From positions 3,143,470 through 3,207,469 of the forward strand of contig NZ_KB849179.1 in assembly GCF_000367945.1 (NCBI RefSeq): a stretch of DNA of 64,000 nucleotides, given 5' to 3'. The DNA comes from Acinetobacter proteolyticus (GTDB lineage: Bacteria; Pseudomonadota; Gammaproteobacteria; Pseudomonadales; Moraxellaceae). A program made the position numbers and the translations under genes. Below the pieces are notes generated by a model. The model made no database searches, was not told the DNA's origin, and saw nothing but the letters and a program-made list of their open reading frames with translations. Within the stretch, counting starts at the first letter, position 1. Each line of letters opens with the position of its first letter. Below, one piece after another: positions 15,713 to 24,035 of the stretch.

Positions 15713-16834
15713 TTATTTTGCTGTGATTTGATCGGCAGTGATGTATTCCACTACCTCTAAATTAAAACCAGATAAGGCATTGAAACGAAGTGGAGAACTC
15801 AACAACTTCATTTTCTCAACACCTAAATCGCGTAAAATCTGTGCACCGACACCAATGGTCTGATATTGATGAGAAAGTGCTGCATTGGATTTCAATGGTT
15901 TTGGTTGGTTTAAGCTGTTGAGTGCAGGGCCTAGGTCTTCTAGGTGATCCTGACCAATCCACACCAACACACCACGATCACTGGCAGCAATGGTTTTCAT
16001 TGCAAGATCTAAATTCCAAGCAGACGAACCATCGGCTTTATTGAGTTTCAATAAGTCACGAATCGGGCTGAAACCATGTACACGAACAGTGGTCACGCCT
16101 TGTTTCGGATCACCTTTAACTAAGGCAATGTGAATATCTGGATTACCGATTTCACGGTACTTATACAGTTCAAATGCGCCGTATTCTGTCTCGATGCTTT
16201 CTTGAGACAAACGTTCAACGGTTTGCTCATTGGTCATGCGATAATGGATCAGATCTGCAATGGTTCCGATTTTTAAGCCGTGTTTTTCTGCAAACACTTC
16301 TAGATCGGGACGACGTGCCATTGTACCGTCATCATTAATAATTTCACAGATGACAGAGGCTGGCTCTAAACCTGCTAAACGGGTGAGATCACAACCTGCT
16401 TCGGTATGACCTGCACGGTGTAGTACACCACCCGGTTGTGCCATCAATGGGAAGATGTGACCCGGTTGAACGATATCACTTGGTTTGGCATGTGCCGCCA
16501 CTGCGGTACGAATGGTATGTGCACGTTCAGCGGCTGAGATACCGGTACTGATGCCTTCTGCCGCTTCAATCGAAAGGGTGAAGTTGGTTGCGTGTTGCGC
16601 ACCATTTTGATCAACCATTAAAGGAAGGTTGAGTTGCTTACAACGATCACGACTAAGCGTCAGGCAGACCAAACCACGTGCATGGGTAATCATGAAGTTA
16701 ATATCTTCAGGACGAACATGCGTTGCGGCGATGACTAAGTCACCTTCATTTTCACGATCTTCGTCATCCATAAGGATAACCATTTTGCCTGCACGAATAT
16801 CTGCGACAAGCTCTTCAACACGACTCAGCGGCAT
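15713..16834 (-). CDS. ribB: 3,4-dihydroxy-2-butanone 4-phosphate synthase with degenerate GTP cyclohydrolase II-like domain
   Basis: The first ~200 residues form a complete DHBP synthase: MDDEDRENEGDLVIAA (metal-binding acids), THARGLVCL, ISTGISAAERAHTIRTA and HRAGHTEAGCDLTRLAG. The second half (from about residue 210) resembles GTP cyclohydrolase II. It lacks the zinc-binding cysteines (the usual GDVFGSLRCDCG is replaced by FSPIRDLLKLNKADG) and the RQEGRGIGL active-site motif, yet keeps GVGAQILRDLGVEKMKLLSSP. It therefore looks like a RibBX-type hybrid whose second domain is not catalytic, and a separate ribA should exist elsewhere. It is the first gene of the long operon. Confidence 0.93.
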   Translation of the reverse strand: MPLSRVEELVADIRAGKMVILMDDEDRENEGDLVIAATHVRPEDINFMITHARGLVCLTLSRDRCKQLNLPLMVDQNGAQHATNFTLSIEAAEGISTGISAAERAHTIRTAVAAHAKPSDIVQPGHIFPLMAQPGGVLHRAGHTEAGCDLTRLAGLEPASVICEIINDDGTMARRPDLEVFAEKHGLKIGTIADLIHYRMTNEQTVERLSQESIETEYGAFELYKYREIGNPDIHIALVKGDPKQGVTTVRVHGFSPIRDLLKLNKADGSSAWNLDLAMKTIAASDRGVLVWIGQDHLEDLGPALNSLNQPKPLKSNAALSHQYQTIGVGAQILRDLGVEKMKLLSSPLRFNALSGFNLEVVEYITADQITAK

Positions 16835-17048
16835 TCGCTTTCACCTTTGATGCTGCCTTTTCAGGCACTAGTATTCGATAAATCTGGCATAGTTTACCGC
16901 ATTTTAAAAAATTTCGCCTGTGCTTCTTTATCAATAACATGACAGGTTAAAAAACTGATCAGGCCATACTTTATTGAGAGTCGTGTTTGCCATTTAATCA
17001 GAAAGCTTTGAGTCTTTATCCGGTTGAGATTGACTGGTCTAAATAAAA
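16835..17048. other. Intergenic region upstream of ribB
   Basis: This stretch should contain the promoter for the seven-gene operon on the minus strand. I see no convincing FMN riboswitch core and no small gene. The terminator of the neighbouring ytjB-like gene follows at 17049. Confidence 0.4.
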
Positions 17049-17083
17049 AAACAGAAGGCTTTATCCTGAGACAAAGCCTTCTG
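17049..17083 (-). terminator. Intrinsic terminator of the ytjB-like gene
   Basis: CAGAAGGCTTT and AAAGCCTTCTG are inverted arms around a short loop; on the minus strand they are followed by a run of seven T. It lies about 35 bp past the stop codon of the gene ending at 17119. Confidence 0.85.
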
Positions 17084-17118
17084 CTGAGGTAATTCGGTTC
17101 ACTTGCGCGAACCGTGAT

Positions 17119-18417
17119 TTATTCAAACTCTGTCGATGCCTTGGCTTTTTTACCCATTAAAATTTCGGTACGCAGCGTTTGGGCAAGGGTTGCACATTCC
17201 TCATTCATACCATTAATCATAAACGCGTGGCGCGTCATGATATTGCTTGGATTTGGCATCGCCACCAATTCATAACAGTTTTGAATGTTTTTAAGTTGCT
17301 CGTGATTTAAATGCAACGCTGCCTCTTTGGCATGTAAATGTTGCGCCAAGCGCTTTGCCGCTTCAACGGCATCCAGTTGCATGGCATCTACCGCACTTGC
17401 CACTGCACCACGAGTTTGTAGCGCAAAGCGTTTATCTTCACGATAACGTTTATACAGAACATCTGCTAATAATTGGAACACCGCACCGACCATCATCAGA
17501 CACTCCAGTGCATGTGATTTTTCCGAGCTGGTTGCCAGAGTTGCGCCTTCCGCATTAAATTCCTGTACCACTTGAATTTGAGCAGGATCAATTTGGTAAT
17601 GCTTGGCACAGAGCACAATACTTTTATCTAAGAACAATTGGCACAGCTTGAAATAGGGGACAGAAACAGATTGATTGACACTGCTTAGTAATTGCTTCGG
17701 ATCATAAAACTGAATGTTGAGCGCTAGAGCTTGATCATCCAATTGTGCTGACTCGATTGGACTTTTTTCAACACGTGGCTTGCTTGGTTGGGCTTTTGCT
17801 TGTTGTTGTGCCTGAGCAACCAAGGTCACGGTATTTTGCTTTTCCAAGGCCAATGCTTGGGTTAAACGCTGAATCTCATGCTTGAGGTGATTTTCTTGAT
17901 TGATGCGTGCCAAGTATTCACTGCGGGTTGGACGTGCAATCGCACGGTAAGCCAACCAGATTAAGCCATGAATAAATAAAGAAACTAAAATAGCCAACCA
18001 TTGAGTCCGTAAAATCTCACCGATACTCGGCTGGATTAAGGTAATTTCAACAGTACCCACTTTCTTTTCATTTTGTAGCGCATCACGAACAAACACTTCA
18101 CCTTGGCGAGTTTTGGCCATGCCGCTGGTTGCAAGCACTTGTTTATTGGCGTCCAAGATCCGAATAGAGGCAACACTTGGATTGGTGGCATAACGATTTG
18201 CCACCAAGGCCAGTGAAACGGTATTGGCTGGTTCCAACTCTGCAAGACTATCTGCCACTAACTGACTGGTCATCAGTTGTCCTTGGCTAGCGCGGTTTTC
18301 ATTGAGTTGATGTGTCGTTGCAATCACCAATAAAAAGGTATGCAATGCAAAACTTACGATCAGTAGGCTAGCAAATAGCCCTTGGCGAGGCGCATTCAAG
18401 TTAAACTTCCAAGGCAA
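17119..18417 (-). CDS. YtjB/AhpA-family membrane protein
   Basis: Protein of 432 aa with an N-terminal membrane helix (residues 14-33), an extracytoplasmic sensor-like segment (about 34-135) and a second membrane helix (about 138-160). A cytoplasmic part rich in Gln and Ala follows with a coiled-coil look. The layout matches the YtjB (Smp)/AhpA family of unknown or accessory function. It is divergent from serB with 61 bp between starts, the same pairing seen in Escherichia coli, which supports the call. It ends in a clear terminator. No enzymatic motif was recognised. Confidence 0.8.
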   Translation of the reverse strand: MPWKFNLNAPRQGLFASLLIVSFALHTFLLVIATTHQLNENRASQGQLMTSQLVADSLAELEPANTVSLALVANRYATNPSVASIRILDANKQVLATSGMAKTRQGEVFVRDALQNEKKVGTVEITLIQPSIGEILRTQWLAILVSLFIHGLIWLAYRAIARPTRSEYLARINQENHLKHEIQRLTQALALEKQNTVTLVAQAQQQAKAQPSKPRVEKSPIESAQLDDQALALNIQFYDPKQLLSSVNQSVSVPYFKLCQLFLDKSIVLCAKHYQIDPAQIQVVQEFNAEGATLATSSEKSHALECLMMVGAVFQLLADVLYKRYREDKRFALQTRGAVASAVDAMQLDAVEAAKRLAQHLHAKEAALHLNHEQLKNIQNCYELVAMPNPSNIMTRHAFMINGMNEECATLAQTLRTEILMGKKAKASTEFE

Positions 18418-18478
18418 ATAGATTCATGGGTTATGTTATGATTCTTACAATAGTTGTCGCTCAACCACGAGTCAATTC

Positions 18479-19699
18479 ATGCGAGAAATCATTCTTATAT
18501 CCTTTCTAGGACCAGATCAACCGAATCAGTTTACTCGATTAATGCAGGTACTATCCGTACATTCTTTGCAAATTCTCGATGTCGGTCAGGCGGTTATCCA
18601 TAATCAACTGACCCTTGGGATCGTTGTTGCATCGGATAATGAGACCGCAACAGCATTAGCAATGAAAGAGATTCTGATTTTAGCACATGATATTGGCCTA
18701 ACTGTGCGATTTAAACCAATCTCCAACGCAGAATATGATCAATGGGTGAGTGAAGGTGGTCGAACACGTTATATCGTGACTGCACTTGCACCAGAACTGA
18801 CCGCTGCACATCTGCAAGCAGTGACAAAAATTGTGTCGAGTCAGGGCTTTAATATTGAAACAGTCACCCGTTTATCAGGGCGTTTAGAACTTGATGCGGA
18901 AAGCCCATTTCCACGCCGTGCCTGTGTTCAATTTGGTTTAAGTGGACAGATGCTGGATGCACAGGCAATGCGTGCAGCTTGTCTAAGTTTATCGGGTGAG
19001 TTGAATATTGATGTGGCAGTGCAGGAAGACAATGCGTATCGCCGTAATCGTCGCTTGGTATGCTTTGATATGGATTCGACCTTGATCGAGCAAGAAGTCA
19101 TTGATGAGTTGGCGTTAGAAGCAGGTGTTGGTGCACAAGTAGCTGAAATTACTGAGCGTGCCATGCTGGGCGAGCTTGATTTCCAGCAAAGCTTCCGTGC
19201 CCGTGTGGCGTTATTAAAAGGCTTAGATGCTTCGGTGCTGCCAAAGATTGCGGAACGGTTGACGGTAACCGAAGGGGCAGAGCGCCTCATTTCAACGCTT
19301 AAAGCCTTAGGTTATAAAACCGTAATCCTTTCAGGAGGGTTTCAGTATTTTGCTGAATATCTTCAGGTAAAGCTGGGTATTGATGAAGTACATGCCAACA
19401 TTTTAGATGTCGAAAATGGTGTGGTGACAGGTGAGGTGAAAGGTGCGATTGTTGATGGTGCTCGTAAAGCAGAGTTACTGCGTCAATTGGCTGAGAAAAT
19501 GGGCATTTCGCTAGAGCAGGCGATGGCCGTGGGTGATGGGGCCAATGACTTACCGATGCTCTCGATCGCAGGTCTTGGTGTGGCGTTCCGTGCTAAACCT
19601 TTGGTTCGTCAAAATGCCAATCAAGCGATTTCCAGTGTTGGTTTGGATGGTGTTTTGTACTTGTTAGGTATGCATGACAAAGATTTAAATCGCGCCTAA
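18479..19699 (+). CDS. serB: Phosphoserine phosphatase
   Basis: Last step of serine synthesis: dephosphorylates O-phosphoserine. It has 406 aa, longer than the E. coli enzyme because of an N-terminal ACT-like pair (about residues 1-180). The HAD catalytic motif CFDMDSTLIEQEVIDELA holds the nucleophilic Asp, followed by VILSGGFQYFAEYL and AVGDGANDLPML for motifs II to IV. It starts at ATG 18479 and is divergent from the ytjB-like gene. Confidence 0.96.
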   Translation: MREIILISFLGPDQPNQFTRLMQVLSVHSLQILDVGQAVIHNQLTLGIVVASDNETATALAMKEILILAHDIGLTVRFKPISNAEYDQWVSEGGRTRYIVTALAPELTAAHLQAVTKIVSSQGFNIETVTRLSGRLELDAESPFPRRACVQFGLSGQMLDAQAMRAACLSLSGELNIDVAVQEDNAYRRNRRLVCFDMDSTLIEQEVIDELALEAGVGAQVAEITERAMLGELDFQQSFRARVALLKGLDASVLPKIAERLTVTEGAERLISTLKALGYKTVILSGGFQYFAEYLQVKLGIDEVHANILDVENGVVTGEVKGAIVDGARKAELLRQLAEKMGISLEQAMAVGDGANDLPMLSIAGLGVAFRAKPLVRQNANQAISSVGLDGVLYLLGMHDKDLNRA

Positions 19700-19724
19700 G
19701 CCGATGCTAAAATGCTTCAACATA

Positions 19725-19756
19725 GGGCCGCTTTTTCAGCGGCCTTATTCATTTTT
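19725..19756 (+). terminator. Intrinsic terminator after serB
   Basis: GGCCGCT and AGCGGCC pair around a 5-nt loop, followed by a T-rich tract (TTATTCATTTTTT). It lies about 25 bp past the serB stop codon. Confidence 0.85.
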
Positions 19757-20105
19757 TGTACGTCATTTATCCGTCATAATTATGTCTAAATGTATAGAAA
19801 AACAACGATAAAAAAATTCCAAAAAAAGTTTTTTTGCAGCAAAAAAGAGGCATAGTTTTTTGTAATGACACGCGGCAATTGATGCTATATGGAGATTCAG
19901 GACTTTTCTATGTTTTAAAAATGTAATGACAAAAGCATATTGCGACAGCTTGTGTCGTAAGGTTAATTTCAGGCTCTTTTTTTCTAAAAAAAACGCTCCA
20001 TAATGCATAAAGACGTTAATGCAACACGAAGTACTGTTAGAGATTACAGAACAAGATAGAGGTCTGAACACGATACAGATCACCCTTTTTAAGACGGAGG
20101 TTTCT
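19757..20105. other. Intergenic region before the small membrane protein
   Basis: AT-rich 350-bp stretch with several A and T tracts. It must hold the promoter for the gene starting at 20106, and GACGGAGG just before the ATG is a strong ribosome-binding site. No other gene or structured element was recognised. Confidence 0.45.
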
Positions 20106-20441
20106 ATGGAAGCAGCGAATTTCACCATGTTGGTTGGATTTGGCTTAATCGCTGTCGCAGTTATTGCTGTTTTCTTTTCTCCTTATCGTCGTTGGTTAGG
20201 TTTTATGTTGGCAGGTATGCTGTGCTGGGGACTATTAGAAGTGGTGCGCTTTGGTGTGCAAACCATGTTCGAGATGTCCGTTGCTTATAGCTACCTAACC
20301 GCCTTGAGCCTCGCGATGATGACGGTTACATTTATTCTTTTACGTGAAGACAAACAAGCACAAAAACAGCTGGCAAATCGCCAGTATATTGAACATACAC
20401 CTGTTTATAAGGACGATCAGCAACAATGTTCTAGCAGATAA
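20106..20441 (+). CDS. Small inner-membrane protein of unknown function
   Basis: Protein of 111 aa starting at ATG 20106, 6 bp after a strong GGAGG. An upstream extension is possible but has no ribosome-binding site. Three hydrophobic segments are visible (about residues 6-24, 33-50 and 58-77), followed by a short charged cytoplasmic tail with KQAQKQLANRQYIEH. I do not recognise the family. It stands alone between two terminators, so it is a monocistronic gene. Confidence 0.75.
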   Translation: MEAANFTMLVGFGLIAVAVIAVFFSPYRRWLGFMLAGMLCWGLLEVVRFGVQTMFEMSVAYSYLTALSLAMMTVTFILLREDKQAQKQLANRQYIEHTPVYKDDQQQCSSR

Positions 20442-20464
20442 ATTATAATAATTCGAACAACATC

Positions 20465-20490
20465 AAAGGCATGCTCAGCATGCCTTTTTT
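20465..20490 (+). terminator. Intrinsic terminator
   Basis: AAAGGCATGCT and AGCATGCCTTT form a near-perfect hairpin with a 1-nt centre, followed by T6. It lies 24 bp after the stop codon of the small membrane protein gene. Confidence 0.88.
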
Positions 20491-20589
20491 GTACTAATTT
20501 TTTGCAACAAAGCTTTTACAGACCGCTCTACAACTGTGCTAGGATACGGTTGTCTTAATTTTCATCATAATACTGTAGGCATAATTGTC

Positions 20590-21069
20590 ATGAAGCTTTC
20601 TTCTTTACCTGTGGTTAAGTTACCTATCGTTGATGTAAGCACTGATCCACTGGATTTATTAGTGGCAGGTTTGGCGTTACGTATGAAGCAATTGGCACGT
20701 ACCAGCCCAAAGTTTATTGAATTGGTGCATGACCGTGAATTCCGTATTCAGATTGGTACAGATTTAGGTTTTGCCCGTCAGATTCTTGTGAATCGTGGCA
20801 AGATTGATACCGTTGCAGGTAGCCCAGAAAAAGCAGATTTTATTTTACAGTTTGCGTCAAGCGAGCAAGGTGTTAAAACTTTGTTGAAAGGTGATCCGAC
20901 GGCATTTATGACGGGTATGCAAGATGGCAGCATTAAAATGGAAGGTGACTTTAGCTTATTGGTGTGGTTTAACCAGGCGGCAAAACTGATTCCACCTAAA
21001 GTGCCAAAACCAGTCAAAGAAAAAATTCGTCAAGCACGTGCCTTTATTAAAGAAAAAACAGGCAAGTAA
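20590..21069 (+). CDS. SCP2 sterol-binding-domain protein
   Basis: Protein of 159 aa starting at ATG 20590 (an earlier in-frame start at 20536 lacks support). The middle and C-terminal parts resemble the SCP2 lipid-carrier fold: DREFRIQIGTDLGFARQILV, KADFILQFASSEQGVKTLLKGD, then MQDGSIKMEGDFSLLVWFNQ, the typical 'G-xx-x-KLEGD' end of this domain. It probably binds a hydrophobic ligand, perhaps a fatty acyl chain or ubiquinone precursor. Transcribed alone and convergent with dtd. Confidence 0.8.
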   Translation: MKLSSLPVVKLPIVDVSTDPLDLLVAGLALRMKQLARTSPKFIELVHDREFRIQIGTDLGFARQILVNRGKIDTVAGSPEKADFILQFASSEQGVKTLLKGDPTAFMTGMQDGSIKMEGDFSLLVWFNQAAKLIPPKVPKPVKEKIRQARAFIKEKTGK

Positions 21070-21081
21070 ATGAGCTGACAT

Positions 21082-21108
21082 AAAAAAACTCCCATTGGGA
21101 GTTTTTTT
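21082..21108. terminator. Bidirectional terminator between the SCP2 gene and dtd
   Basis: ACTCCC-ATT-GGGAGT hairpin flanked by A7 on the left and T7 on the right, so it can end transcription from both convergent genes. Confidence 0.9.
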
Positions 21109-21119
21109 ATTGCCGTGAT

Positions 21120-21560
21120 TTATTCGACTTCTAGGTTGAAAGTCACTGGACCATCATTGACCAGATGCACTTTCATATCTGCGGCAAAAATCCCAGTTTG
21201 CACGTGGTTAAACTGTTGTTGAGCATACTCGACCAATTGTTCATACAGCGCTTTTGCTTCTGAAGGCGGCATAGCAGGGCCAAAGTCAGGACGCAAGCCT
21301 TTTTGTGTTTGTGCCATCAGCGTAAATTGAGAGACCAATAGCAGTCCACCATTGGCTTGGCTGACATTCCAGCCCATTTTGCCTTGTTCATCATCAAAAA
21401 TTCGATATTTCAGAATCTTATCAATCAGCTTTTGGCCTGTTTTAAAAGTATCTTCTTTGCCTAGACCTAAAAACACCAGTAAACCGTGTTGAATTTCACC
21501 TGTCGTCTGTCCTTCCACCACAACTTTGGCTTCAAGGACCCGTTGAATTAATGCACGCAT
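21120..21560 (-). CDS. dtd: D-aminoacyl-tRNA deacylase
   Basis: Removes D-amino acids (and glycine mischarged on tRNA-Ala) from tRNA, a translation quality-control step in the cytoplasm. Length 146 aa. The N-terminal MRALIQRVLEAKVVVEG and the motifs LLVSQFTLMAQTQKGLRPDFGPAMPP and HLVNDGPVTFNLEV are diagnostic: the SQFT and NxGPVT sequences line the active site. Confidence 0.97.
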   Translation of the reverse strand: MRALIQRVLEAKVVVEGQTTGEIQHGLLVFLGLGKEDTFKTGQKLIDKILKYRIFDDEQGKMGWNVSQANGGLLLVSQFTLMAQTQKGLRPDFGPAMPPSEAKALYEQLVEYAQQQFNHVQTGIFAADMKVHLVNDGPVTFNLEVE

Positions 21561-21757
21561 AGAAAAGTAAGGATCCGTATGCTAGAGATGCCGCAGTCTA
21601 GCAGATTAGGCTGCTTTACATCGAGCTTGCAGAATCCGGGAATTTACTATGATCTTATTTTTCGATTTATTTTATTAAAATTATCTTTTTTATCTATTGT
21701 CTGAATCTTTGTATAGTCCCCGTGCAGGAAAGGTATTTAGATTTTGGATTTAATAGC

Positions 21758-23281
21758 ATGTTTAAGCGAACTTTTTTATTTACAATTATTGCAGCAACGC
21801 TTGGCACAGCGTATGCAGCACCTTTAACAAAAGATAATGGTGCACCTGTAGGTGACAATCAAAACTCAATGACAGCAGGTGCGAATGGCGCAACGCTACT
21901 ACAAGATGTGCAATTGATTCAAAAATTACAACGTTTTGGTCGTGAACGTATCCCTGAACGTGTGGTGCATGCCCGTGGTACAGGCGTGTATGGTGATTTC
22001 GTTGCAAGTAAGGATTTGTCTGATTTAACGGTCGCATCGATGTTTAAGGCAGGTACAACCACCCCTGTTTTTGTTCGCTTCTCAACAGTCATCCATCCTA
22101 AAGGCTCGCCTGAAACCGCACGTGACCCGCATGGTTTTGCCGTGAAGTTCTATACACAGCAGGGCAATTGGGATTTGGTCGGCAATAATCTACCCGTATT
22201 CTTTATCCGTGATGCAATCAAGTTCCCTGATTTTGTTCATGCCATGAAGCCTGATCCTGTGACCAATGTCCAAGATCCGAATCGTATTTTTGATTTCTTA
22301 AAAAGCCAGCCTTGGTCAATCAATATGTTGACCTATGTCTATTCAAATTTAGGTACACCAGAAAGCTACCGCACGCTAGATGGCTTTGGCGTGCATGCCT
22401 TTAAACTCTACAACGACAAAGGTGAATATAAGTACGTTAAGTTCAACTGGCGTTCTAAACAAGGTGTGAAAGGTCTGAATCTCGATCAGGTGCGTGAAGT
22501 CCAAGGTCGTGACTGGAATCATTTGACCAATGATATGTACAAAAATGTGTATGCAGGCAATTATCCGAAATGGGATTTGTATATTCAGGTACTTGATCCA
22601 AAAGATTTGGACAAATTTGATTTTAATCCATTAGATGCAACCAAAATATGGCCAAGCGATGTGGTGCCTGAAGTCAAAGTCGGAACCTTGACCCTGAATC
22701 GTATGCCGAAAAACTTCTTTCAGGAAACTGAACAATCGGCTTTTGCACCAGGCAACTTGATTCCGGGCATTGAACCGTCAGAAGACCGTTTGTTACAAGG
22801 TCGTATCTTCTCTTATTCGGATACCCAGTTATATCGTTTAGGCGCCAATCATCAGCAGATTCCAGTGAATCGCCCTCGGGTTGCGGTGAATAACAACAAC
22901 CAAGAAGGTTTTATGAATATGGGGCAAACCGAGTCTCAAGTTAACTATGAACCAAGTACGATTGAGCCTAAACCAGCAACGGAGACTGCTAGAGCTGTAC
23001 AAACGCCGTTGCAAGGTAAAGTGATGCAGCAGGCGATTCAGAAACAACAACCCTTCAAGCAAGCGGGAGAGTTATACCGCAGCTATTCAGCTGTTGAAAA
23101 AAATGATTTGATTCGTAATCTTGCGGCAGATCTTGGACAAGTCAAAGATATCGAGACCAAGACCATCATGGTGTCTTATTTCTATAAAGCCGATGCTGAT
23201 TATGGGGCACGTCTTGCCAAGGCTGTGAGTGTGAATCTTAAAAATGCTCAAGCGAAAGCAGCGCAATTGAAAGACGAATAA
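21758..23281 (+). CDS. katB: Exported monofunctional catalase (KatB-like)
   Basis: Haem catalase that splits hydrogen peroxide. The chosen ATG 21758 gives a 507-aa protein starting with a signal peptide, MFKRTFLFTIIAATLGTAYA then APL, so it is exported to the periplasm. Active-site His is in ERVVHARGTGVYGDF, the distal Asn in LVGNNLPVFFIRD, and the proximal haem Tyr in RIFSYSDTQLYRLG. Size is that of small-subunit catalases. A secreted ankyrin-repeat protein gene follows, the same pairing as katB-ankB in Pseudomonas aeruginosa, hence the symbol. A peroxide-responsive promoter is expected but no clear OxyR box was found. Confidence 0.9.
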   Translation: MFKRTFLFTIIAATLGTAYAAPLTKDNGAPVGDNQNSMTAGANGATLLQDVQLIQKLQRFGRERIPERVVHARGTGVYGDFVASKDLSDLTVASMFKAGTTTPVFVRFSTVIHPKGSPETARDPHGFAVKFYTQQGNWDLVGNNLPVFFIRDAIKFPDFVHAMKPDPVTNVQDPNRIFDFLKSQPWSINMLTYVYSNLGTPESYRTLDGFGVHAFKLYNDKGEYKYVKFNWRSKQGVKGLNLDQVREVQGRDWNHLTNDMYKNVYAGNYPKWDLYIQVLDPKDLDKFDFNPLDATKIWPSDVVPEVKVGTLTLNRMPKNFFQETEQSAFAPGNLIPGIEPSEDRLLQGRIFSYSDTQLYRLGANHQQIPVNRPRVAVNNNNQEGFMNMGQTESQVNYEPSTIEPKPATETARAVQTPLQGKVMQQAIQKQQPFKQAGELYRSYSAVEKNDLIRNLAADLGQVKDIETKTIMVSYFYKADADYGARLAKAVSVNLKNAQAKAAQLKDE

Positions 23282-23296
23282 CTAGTTTTAGCATGT

Positions 23297-23377
23297 GGTA
23301 ACAGGTGCCTGAATGTTACCCCCAGAAAGTCCTGTAACCTCAATCGCCTTTCCTGCACCTAGGGTGAGTGTTACAGG
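23297..23377. repeat. Nested inverted repeats between catalase and ankyrin genes
   Basis: GGTAACA (23297-23303) pairs with TGTTACC (23314-23320), and CCTGTAAC (23331-23338) pairs with GTTACAGG (23370-23377). The two stems are unusually close. They could be a terminator or processing site that sets the ratio of catalase to AnkB. No U-run follows the first stem. Confidence 0.45.
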
Positions 23378-23406
23378 CACTCCTGATTCAATTTTAGGAT
23401 ATTGTG

Positions 23407-23892
23407 ATGATTCACTTCAGAACTGCATTATTTGCAATTGGCGTAGCCTGCGGCAGTGTTTCGGCCTCAGCCTATGCGGATACCCCATCTGCCGCAATCA
23501 ACGGATCAGAAGAGGTGGTTGAGCTATTTTTCTCTGCGGCCAAAATAGGCAATGTTGAAGTTTTACAAGAGTTTTTGAAGCATGGTTTTCCGATCGATGT
23601 GCAGGATCGCTCCGGTTATAGCGCATTGATGATGGCGAGTTATTACGGGCAAAAAGAAGCGGTCAATGTGTTGATCAAACAAGGTGCCAATCGCTGTCTT
23701 CGAGACAAGCGTGGACATACCGCCTTAATGGCGGCGATTGTTAAGGCCGAATGGAGCATTGCCAAACAATTGCGTCAGGTCGATTGTGATGTTAATGCCG
23801 CAAAAACAGGTCAACTCAGCGCTGAACAGTTTGCAATTCAATTCGGACAACAGCAACGCTTAAAACAGATTCAGGCTGAGCTCTCCAACTAA
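23407..23892 (+). CDS. ankB: Exported ankyrin-repeat protein, catalase partner (AnkB-like)
   Basis: Protein of 161 aa starting at ATG 23407. The N-terminus MIHFRTALFAIGVACGSVSA ending near AYA-DTP is a signal peptide. Ankyrin repeats follow: VELFFSAAKIGNVEVLQEFL, then DRSGYSALMMASYYGQKEAV and DKRGHTALMAAIVKAEWSIA. In Pseudomonas, AnkB is needed for full activity of the periplasmic catalase KatB; the same role is inferred here from the order and export signals. Confidence 0.82.
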   Translation: MIHFRTALFAIGVACGSVSASAYADTPSAAINGSEEVVELFFSAAKIGNVEVLQEFLKHGFPIDVQDRSGYSALMMASYYGQKEAVNVLIKQGANRCLRDKRGHTALMAAIVKAEWSIAKQLRQVDCDVNAAKTGQLSAEQFAIQFGQQQRLKQIQAELSN

Positions 23893-24035
23893 GCTTTGCT
23901 ATTGTTCTAAGCTATTGAATTTAAAAAGACATTGAATGGCATGGTTTTGAGAAAAATATCCATCGTCGTAGACAGTCTCATTTCTGGATAAAAGTATGCT
24001 TTAATGCTTGAAATAGAATAGATCCTAATTCAGTC

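Noticed and set aside
16835..17118. FMN riboswitch upstream of ribB
   Set aside because: I looked for the conserved RFN core on the minus strand and found no matching segments; the space mainly holds the neighbour's terminator and ordinary AT-rich sequence.
21660..21757. OxyR box upstream of the catalase
   Set aside because: CTAT and ATAG-like tetramers occur but not with the required spacing; no clear site.
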